Source: Stemphylium vesicarium (lineage: Eukaryota > Ascomycota > Dothideomycetes > Pleosporales > Pleosporaceae). Taken from it: DNA of 64,000 nt. The stretch spans positions 1 to 64,000 of the forward strand of contig QXCR01000058.1 of NCBI GenBank assembly GCA_004380135.1, given 5' to 3'. The notes under the pieces were generated by a model that was given only the letters and a program-made list of their open reading frames with translations, did no database searches and was not told the DNA's origin. The translations under genes and the position numbers were made by a program. Positions 56,240-64,000 of the stretch are shown piece by piece. Numbering within the stretch: position 1 is the first letter of the stretch; each line of letters starts with the position of its first letter.

Positions 56240-58929
56240 ATGGAGCCCCACCCTGCTCTCTTGCTCGATGAGTTTGGCACATACATCTCGTCTCGAAGAA
56301 CGCTTCCCAGATACGACTCGACTACAGAGAAGAAGCCCGAGCAGGCTTGGTGGTCGCTCGACAAAGCGGCCATCGATGCTCTGCTCAAGGCCTTGTCTCA
56401 ACTACTCAGCGACTTGCTGAAAGGCTCGCCGGACAGCGACAAATAATTGCAGCATTTGCTCCGGATGGCAGGGGAGCTTTCTCACGTCTTGCAAAGTGCC
56501 ACCATCAAAGTCGGTCTTCTCGGAGCCCAAGGAGCCGGGAAAAGTCTGACCGTCAATGCCATATTCGACTGCGATGGTTTGTCACTTACTGGGGCCGAGG
56601 GCGCTGCTTGCACAAGCTCTATTATCCGCTACGTTTTATATCCTAGGAACACCAAAAATAATAACAAATTCTTTGCTGAGATCAAATTCTTCGTCAGAGA
56701 AAAACGCGAAGAGCTTCTCAAAGAGCACGCGCGGTCAAATTTTCACTACCACAACGCCGACGACGATTCCGAGGACAACGACGCTTCACGAGTGAAGGTT
56801 CTCGGACAGGATGACATGGAGCGCAGCCTCAATGATATCGCCGAAGACATATTTGCAACATTGTTCGGCTCCTATGACGACTTCCTAGAGAGCTAGGACG
56901 TGCTGTCCTACAAGTCCGGCGAATTCATAAGTCTTTGTCAGTTGAAGTGTGATGAAGCATTGGCGGAAGAGCAGATGGACTCTAACTACATCGCCACCAA
57001 GATTGCCAAAACTCAGCAAGGACTTTTGGACGAGCTACGACCATTCCCAACGAGTGTAAAGGGCCGGAGATGTTTATGGCCGCTTGTGGATCACATCGCT
57101 GTGTGGTTCCATCATGACTCACTTGAAGAACGCGTTGAACTTGTTGATCTCCCAGGTATTATCTCTCTACTGAATCTGAAAAACGCGCGCTGATCATGAT
57201 TGAGGTCGGGGGGATATCAATCTCTCCAGAGTTCGGCATGCGGAACAAATCAAAGAGTTTGTTGACGTGGAGATTATTCTTGCAGATACTATACGCATTG
57301 TGTCCGAGGACAAAGTCATCAACAGTGCACGGGCAGCGATTGCTCACCACGGCGCGTCCAACGTCAAAATTGTCGCCACAAAGATTGATGTGCGTGTTTG
57401 GACGTCATGTTTCCAACCGTCACACTGATTTTCTCTAGTCTCTCTCCAAGAACCAACTATCGCAATGTTCTGGCCCGGAACACGATCTTATCAACCAATT
57501 GCCCCAGGATGTGGAAGACCAAGAAGCTAACTTGGACGACAACGAAGATGAAGATGAAACAAACGAAAAGAAACGCAGGATTACGGAGCAGTATCGAACA
57601 TATCTGGAGCGCTTCCGGAAGCAGAGGAAGATTTTGCAACGCTCAAACAATATTGAAGCTGAGCTCACCAAGAAGCTCCAAGGTCGATCGCCAGTGATAT
57701 GCCGCAGGTGTTCCACATATCGGTACTGTAATACCAGCTTTCGTCGAAAAAATTGAGAGAACAGTCACGGAGAATGATCGCGACGGAGGATTTCGGACAA
57801 TAGCAGATGAGTTCGATGCTCTCCGCAAAGGCTTTATGAAACGCCGTCTCTCGCAAGCAACATCGGCTTTCCAAGACTCTTCCAACATTAGCATGGCAAA
57901 GCTCAGTACCGATATACCAAGCTTCAAAGAGCAACCCAAGGAAAAGATGACTGCCGACTGGTTTACATTGCGGGCTGCAGCGTTTACTCGAATTATGCGC
58001 TGTCGAGGCGTCGTTCCGAAAGGCGCTTCCAAAGCAAAAGGCCTGGAGCAAGGATGCCATTGGAACAAGGAAATAGCCGAAATGCTTGCTCCTGGATTCA
58101 ACAAGTGATTCAACTCACATACGGGTCAGATGAAAATCATGACCCCAGCTCTACGCGCGGGTCTGGATCAACTTCATCGCAAGGCTATCACTATGATGGA
58201 AGCTTCTAGCGCAAACATAGTCACCATCGAAAAGGCAAAGAAGAAGAAGTGGATGCCGCTAAGAACAAAGCTTCAGGCGAAGGTGATTGTCACGATGGAC
58301 GCTGTGAAAAGCTTGGAGAAGATGCTGTACAAGACGGCTACAATGGAGTTTGGCCAAGAGCGCAACCTTATCTCCTATTTGACGGACGACCTCTATCTGG
58401 AGCTATACGAAGCAGTACCTGAGGAAAAGCCACCGATTGCATCAAAGGATGGCAAGAAGAAGCCAGCAAAGCGATACGTCACGCCGAAGATCTGTTCCTG
58501 AATCCGAACAACCACTTTGTGGATCAGGTCTTGAAGCGCTTCCAAACAGAGTTCTACGAAGCCATGGACAAACTTCTCGAGCAACATTTTGCCGGTATCG
58601 AGAAGGTGTTGGAGGACCTAAGCGCAAGTATCAGGAGCGAATCACCCATCAATTATCGCATCACCAAGGAGGGAGAAGCTGTCCGGGCTGTGTTAGTAGA
58701 ACACATCCCCCAGCTCGAAGACAAAGCAAAGGAGCTGCGTGGTATGCTTCCAGTATCGATCAAGGGTGAAGACGACATGGCTCTTGTACTATTCGATCAG
58801 TCCGGATCTCTGGATGACGACAGTGACGATAACCTGGCACTCATCCTTGACAAGATGGCGAAGAAGAAGCGCACGGAGGCTCCTACGGCGACGAGCCGCT
58901 CCAAGCGCATCAAGACTGAGATGTCGTGA
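56240..58929 (+). pseudogene. SLIP-GC/dynamin-like large GTPase gene, inactivated
   Basis: The P-loop GAQGAGKSLTVNAIF, the VELVDLPG block and VKIVATKID mark a large GTPase of the type related to nuclear GTPase SLIP-GC in fungi. Helical coiled segments and a basic KKKR tail ending in SRSKRIKTEMS (likely a nuclear signal) follow. Introns near 57156-57204 and 57391-57438 fit. In-frame stops occur at 56444-56446 (TAA), 56894-56896 (TAG) and 58106-58108 (TGA), each with continuing homology-like sequence in the same frame. The first two are CA-to-TA type changes and the third is a Trp-type change. The frame also shifts around 57,690-57,740 and again near 58,460-58,500. It is therefore a recently broken gene, not random sequence. 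Function in fungi is unknown. Confidence 0.7.
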
Positions 58930-59371
58930 GCGATCTGTCTCGATGACATCCAGTCTCGCTGATTCTTCCAGGCTACGGTTTGCGTTGGGTTCTGTGCTTG
59001 CATGCGACACTGGAGTTTTGCTATGGCTTTGCAAGTAGTTGTCATGCTGCACTTTGATATTTTCTTCTTCCCCTGCGGTACTGTCTGAAGTGACGTTTTC
59101 CCATACCCACAAAATTCGATCAGTTCTGCGGTTGGCGACACGGGAATGTTTTGCGCAGGACGTATCACTGTCCAAAAGTCCTTCCATCATTTATCCAGAC
59201 ATTCAAAAGGCATCATGGGACTTTGAAAATCAATGGAGTTATTGGTAGAGCATGACTTCATCACTTTTGAAAACGTGATCGCATTGCGAGTATCATTCTT
59301 GAACTCATGAGCACATTACCGATTCGTTCAGAAAGCCCAATTCTTTGCATTCCTCACTAAACCTCAGATAC
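58930..59371. other. Convergent spacer
   Basis: 442 bases between the GTPase pseudogene and the 3' end of the leftward reductase gene. Nothing recognised. Confidence 0.35.
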
Positions 59372-60408
59372 TCACAGCTTAGACTTCTTACCGCCCGCAA
59401 CACCGGTTACAGCCTCCCCCGACAGCAAAAAGTCCGGGTACTCAAAGCCGCCCGAGAAACCAGCAGTATGCCACGCGCCACCGTCAACAACGAGGGTTTC
59501 TCCGTTGACGTAGTTACCAGCATCCGAAAACAAATAAACAGTCGCATCAGCGATTTCCTTGACAGCGCCCCAACGACCCGCAGGCACAGACTTTTTCGCC
59601 TTGCTGCTGGCCTCGGATTTAGACAGACGCGCCATACCCTCTGTGCCTCCAATGGGACCAGGAGCAATGATGTTTGAAGTGATTCCCTTGGGGCCCTGCT
59701 CAATAGCGACAGACATGGCCATGGCATCTACACCCGCCTTTGCGACAGAGACGTGGGACTGCAGGGGAGAACCCGTGTAGTGCAACGTAGCGCTGACAAA
59801 GATGATACGGCCTCCGGTTCCATTTGGCGGCAGCGTAGTGCCATCGGTCCTGTGCTTCCCCGCTGACTGGACCAAATACGGCAGTGTCGCCTTAACCGTG
59901 TTATAACTACCCAGCACATCGATATCAATAACGCTCTTCATGGCATTCGGCGAGAGCTGGTCAATGGACGCAAGGAAGTTTCCCGCGGCACCGGCGATGA
60001 CAAAGTCGATGCTACCGAGCTCTTTGGCGCAGCGCTCGGCGGCTTGCTGGAGGAGTTCGGGCTTGCGTACGTCGACGGCGCCGATGCCGATTACTTTTGC
60101 GTTTGGGCGCGCGGTTGCGATGTCTTTCGCCATGTTCTCGGTTTTCTCGACATTGCGCCCGATTATGCAGGCGTTGGCGCCGAGGGCGACCATGGCGCGC
60201 ACTTGGGCGCTGCAGATTGTGCCTGCGCCGCCGGTACAGAAGACGACTTTGTTGTCTGTGGGGTGCGTGGGTTAGCGAAGTCTGGGGAGAGCTGGGAGAT
60301 GGAGATGGAGATGTTGGTAGCTAAATGAGACAGCAGAGAGATGAGAAGCGTACCAAAGATGCCATCCTTCCAGACATTGCTCATAAACTGGTATTGATCC
60401 ATAGGCAT
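59372..60408 (-). CDS. SPS19: Peroxisomal 2,4-dienoyl-CoA reductase
   Basis: Exons 60408-60354 and 60255-59372, joined over a 98-base intron, give 312 residues ending in the peroxisomal targeting tripeptide SKL. The short-chain dehydrogenase fold shows CTGGAGTICSAQVRAMVALGA (nucleotide-binding Gly block near residue 25), the dienoyl-reductase-type AGAAGNFL in place of NAG, and SVAKAGVDAM. A Lys in the usual active-site area replaces the Tyr-x-x-x-Lys motif, as in this family. IIAPGPIGGTEGMARL follows. The enzyme reduces 2,4-dienoyl-CoA with NADPH so that unsaturated fatty acids can enter beta-oxidation. The upstream frame extends further (to 60600), but the ATG at 60408 gives the expected N-terminus. 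One CCGAGG, the reverse of the FarA core CCTCGG, lies at 60666. Confidence 0.92.
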
Positions 60409-61062
60409 AGTTCGTGGTGTCTTCCAAGCCGGAAGATTGTTCTCGCTATCGTCGGATTGTAGGCTTCTAGCACTAGTGTAGACGTGTAAGTGGGAGTAGG
60501 GAGAAGGCGACGATGAATATATATATGCGTTCAATGTTTGACTGAAAAGAGGGGTTTGTTGTGCGGAGGTAGGAAATCTGATTGTATATGGGCCGCTCAC
60601 GTCGAGTGAAAGTTACGGCCGCACCTGCCGACAGGGACCAAGCTACGCGTCGACGATGATGAAAGCCGAGGTACGAGTCGACCGATTACTTGCACCCTGC
60701 GCGAAAAGCAACTCAGGCGAACCATGTTCGCGAACTTGTACATGTTTGTGGTTCAAAGGATTGCTAGGGGGCCAGCTGTACAGATAGCTGGCCGGTGGCT
60801 AGATTCAAACATGATGGCGGGATTTTGTTTAGTTCTTGTACCACCATAGGGCGCGACTTTGCATGTGCTCGTCTCCGCATTTGGTGTGGTAAAGGTAGGA
60901 CGAGGGAGCTTGGACCGCGTCGGGTCTTTTCCGCGCCAACTCCGCAATCTGCAACGCCAATTCATCGTCACCAACTGATAGCGACTTGGACAAGACAGAC
61001 TTCCCCGCACTACGCACCACGTATTAGCTCGACAGTGTTACGAACCTCTGCAAACTACCACG
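60409..61062. promoter_or_regulatory. Divergent promoter region, dienoyl-CoA reductase / Atg33-like
   Basis: 654 bases between two diverging start codons. The only recognised element is CCGAGG at 60666-60671, the core bound by FarA-type fatty-acid regulators. One copy is weak evidence. Confidence 0.3.
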
Positions 61063-61706
61063 ATGGCGGGGCAAACAGTCTCAATATGTAAATTCGTCGG
61101 CACAATTACCCTGGGAATTGCGACGGTATGTGCAGCAAGCCCGCCCGTCCGCCCGCCCACCCTTTTCCTGGCCTGGGAGATGCTCCCTACTTGTGAAAGC
61201 TATCATAGCTACATAATCCATCTACCAGAAATTGGACCAGATGAAAGGAATATGTGCTGACAATCATCAAGGGTGTCTCAGCAACCCTATCCACAACCGC
61301 ATTCCCCGCTCTCCTCGCCCTCCCAACTGCCACCAACGCTCGAACATCGCTAGCCTATCTGTCGAAGCAATCCACATGGCTATCCTCGTATCTCCGACAC
61401 ATCACAACGTTCACCTTGTTCTCCGCGTACCTACTGTCACCACGACGGTTCCGCCACCCTTATCTCCTCTACACGTCCATCTTCGCTTTCATCTCCGGCC
61501 CCGGTGTTGACTACGCTGTTAGCGCCATGGAGGGCCCTGCCGAGAAGAGGCAGATTATGGAGCTAGAAGCGCAGGGCGAAGAGGTCAATGGCGAGTTGGT
61601 AAGGGAAGTTGTAGAGAGGAGACAAAGGACTGAAAGGGTCAAGACGGGTCTCGCTGGCCTGGCATTTGCGATGCAGGTCGTCGGAATCTGGGGTGATGGT
61701 GCTTGA
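61063..61706 (+). CDS. Atg33-like mitochondrial membrane protein
   Basis: Exon 1 (61063-61125) and exon 2 (61272-61706) are separated by a 146-base intron (GTATGT to CAAG) and encode 165 residues. The N-terminus has VSICKFVGTITLGIATGVSATLSTTAFPALLALPTA, a hydrophobic pattern like Atg33, which marks mitochondria for selective autophagy in yeast. Two further hydrophobic stretches and a charged loop rich in Glu and Arg (about residues 110-140) precede a last short span. The match is to a poorly conserved family, so the assignment is tentative. Confidence 0.6.
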
Positions 61707-64000
61707 GCCCTCCGCCCGATACAGTGGCGGTCAAAGGAAAAGCATAAGGTAGGCCTGTCAAAGGGCTGAGGGAGATTGGTAGAGATACATGGTTTGGGGC
61801 GGGACTGGGGAAGGGATTGGCGATCGGTGTATTCTTTGTTCTGGACTCTTCTATCACTCGCTGCTTTCAAGACGTTGTTCTATACACGACAGGCGTTGGC
61901 GAGGCAAATTCATATTCCTCTCAACAGCTACCTGCACATTTCTTTTCTCACTTTACTGGCTTGCTCAACAGATTGCGTCTCAACAGCTCAGCTGGCGACT
62001 GCTTCTTGGCGACGTCGCATCAGCGGTGAGGGTATCGTGTCTTTGTTCTTACAACTATTCATTCTGCAAGGGCACTCTCGCTGGATACAGGATGGTCTCG
62101 ATGCTAAGCAAGTCGCGCGAGTGATCTTCCAGATCTACATCTGAGTGGAGATGGTACCATAACGATCCGAAAGACGATCTGCCGCCAAACAGCATTGACA
62201 CCCGAAGTGCTCGTCGAGGTCCAGACTCTTTACCACAATTCAATTCAGTTGCCTGGACTCTCGTTCAACGCTTTTGGGGGTTTTCTTTTCTTTTCGACAG
62301 GCGTTGAAGGAACCTGGTGGTGGCTATTCGCAACATGTTGCCCTGGTTCATTGAAGACAAAAGAAAGACCCGGTATCGTTGCTCCGCGCTATTGAAGGAT
62401 GGCGTTCAAAAGGATGCCACCGCGATAAGACATCTACCACGGCATTAATACTGTTTTCGCAATCCCGGGCGACTATACCAGACGGGTGTTTGCCGTTGGG
62501 TAAATACCAAGAATGCGGGAGTCGTGGAGCGGGAACCTAGTGTTGCCGCGTTCCGGAGGACCAATACGCGTATCCGTATCTTTTCCGCGTTCTGTTTACC
62601 CAGCTCCGTGGTTGCCAGGCCTCCCACTCTCGACCAAACATTCAGGAACCGGATCCTCGACCCTGAGATGTCTCTGACCCGAGGCTCATCATCCCCCACA
62701 TGCCAGCACATTGCATCCACACTGATGTAAAGACACCCGAACACGCTGTAGCAGTCTCACCAGCGAGTCGATGACGGCAGTGGCTTTCAAACTCTGCTTG
62801 TACGTGTTCCAGGGTTGAACATCCTCATCTCCTATCCCTTCTCAGGCTCCATAATTAATACAGGCGCGTAGCGCTTACCCTGCTCCCCTGTCGATCGCGC
62901 TATCGATACTGGGGGTCCCGTTAGGGCCTAGCGGCATGAGATGGCTCGCTCCGCCTGGATAGGGACGAGTCAGAAGGCAGGAAAAAGCAGGGCCTGCGTC
63001 ATAACCCTTCAGGAGAGGATCTGCACGTGCCGTGGCGGGATAGAATTGGGCCTGGCGGCGCAAGGTTCAGCGTGAAAAAGGCATAGTGCTCAAGACGCGT
63101 GTGTGTGCGGTGGCTGCTTCGCGGTGGCTTGGCCGGCAAGCATTTTATTAGCTAAGGCGGCCGCGGCGAAACCGCGTTCATGAGACAAGGACGTGAGTTT
63201 GCCCGGTCGGGTGTGGTTGGGCCTTCAGGCTGAAATGTAGGAGAAATGAGAAACATGGGATATTTCGGTTCCACGGTAAGCGAACTTTCATGTTGAAGAA
63301 GAAGAAGAAGAAGAAGAAGAAGAAGAAGAAGAAGAAGAAGAAGACGCAGAGAGACTGGTTGTCGGGTCTTGGAGATGCCGTTGACTGACACGTTTCGATG
63401 GCGGTCTTGAACGGGCGCGTAGTGCTAGATACTGGTGTGAGTGGTGAGGAAGCGACGAGGCTTAACGCCGTTGCTTGAGAGTGTTAACGGCCCGGCGCTT
63501 TTTGTCATTCGGGCCCAAGCACCCAGCGATAGTGAGAAGTGGGACGGTGAGGCGCACGCTGGTTTTGAAGAGTCGCGCAAAAGGGCACTTGATTCTGGCG
63601 AGGTTGCGCAGAGGGCGCGGGTGCGACGGTACGAGACAGCAAAAGGTGTAACGGTCGCACCGTCGCAGGCCTTTGATGTGCAGGAGAACCCTTGAAGAGT
63701 ACTGCAGGCTGCAATAGACAGGGCTGCTCATGTATGTACATGTATACCGCGGGCTCCTGCTTATGATGCTTATGATGTGTTTGCTTAGGAGGGCTGCGAA
63801 TGGCGCCGGTTGGTTGGCATGCTTAGGGAGGCTCGCATCTCAACGCCACCACCGTGCTAATTCTGCCCCGTGCCAGGTGATCAGCACGCATCGCAGCAGG
63901 ACAAAACACGCTGCAAGTCCCGCGCCATGCAAGATCCAACCATTCTACCTTCTCCCTTGTTTCTTCATACACTCGTTGTCGTACATCGACCCTCACCTTC
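61707..64000. other. Long region without recognised genes
   Basis: 2.3 kb with only short frames on both strands and no motifs or consistent splice chains. It contains the GAA microsatellite listed separately. Confidence 0.4.
63295..63343 (+). repeat. (GAA)16 microsatellite
   Basis: An uninterrupted GAA run of about 49 bases, translating to poly-Glu, poly-Lys or, in reverse, poly-Leu in shadow frames. It is the longest simple repeat in the window. Confidence 0.95.

Overview
The window looks like a filamentous ascomycete chromosome, most likely a dothideomycete of the Pleosporales type. This rests on compact genes with 45-100 base GT-AG introns and CTAAC/CTGAC-type branch points, families that are common in filamentous ascomycetes (HET, DUF7587, DUF7025-AAA, GT69), and an AT-rich block that looks mutated by repeat-induced point mutation (RIP). 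The order is inferred and no species is claimed. All exon borders were placed by eye from splice signals and reading phase.

Layout. 1-13.5 kb is accessory: an LTR fragment and a RIP-like AT-rich element with a tandem repeat at its edge, a HET-domain gene with a premature stop and no ATG, a small secreted cysteine-rich protein with a GC-AG intron, a TPR-like gene, an LTR-like element, a broken DUF7025/AAA ATPase and a DUF7587 protein. A 5S rRNA pseudogene lies at 13.7 kb. 14-22 kb holds what may be a nitrogen-salvage cluster: an NCS1 permease, a PuuE-like cyclic amide hydrolase, an amidase and an MFS transporter, with GATA-factor sites concentrated in the promoters. 23-50 kb is mostly core: PDS5 and TTI1 (divergent), a seven-span membrane protein, SNX41, a ZRT3-like zinc transporter, a GT69 mannosyltransferase, three single-span membrane proteins on one strand, then MEF2 and VPS17 sharing a 195-base divergent promoter. 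50-64 kb holds a second amidase, an initiator tRNA gene, a broken SLIP-GC/dynamin-like GTPase gene, a peroxisomal 2,4-dienoyl-CoA reductase, an Atg33-like protein, and a long stretch without recognisable genes.

The most striking feature is the initiator tRNA-Met gene at 54,819-54,944. It is interrupted inside the T-loop by a 54-base insertion with all the signals of a spliceosomal intron. Removing it restores a perfect initiator tRNA. The insertion splits the Pol III B box but carries its own consensus B box. Other points to check are the GATA-rich putative catabolic cluster, three self-recognition-type genes each disabled by only a few lesions (several CA-to-TA), and a 15-base microexon in the zinc transporter.
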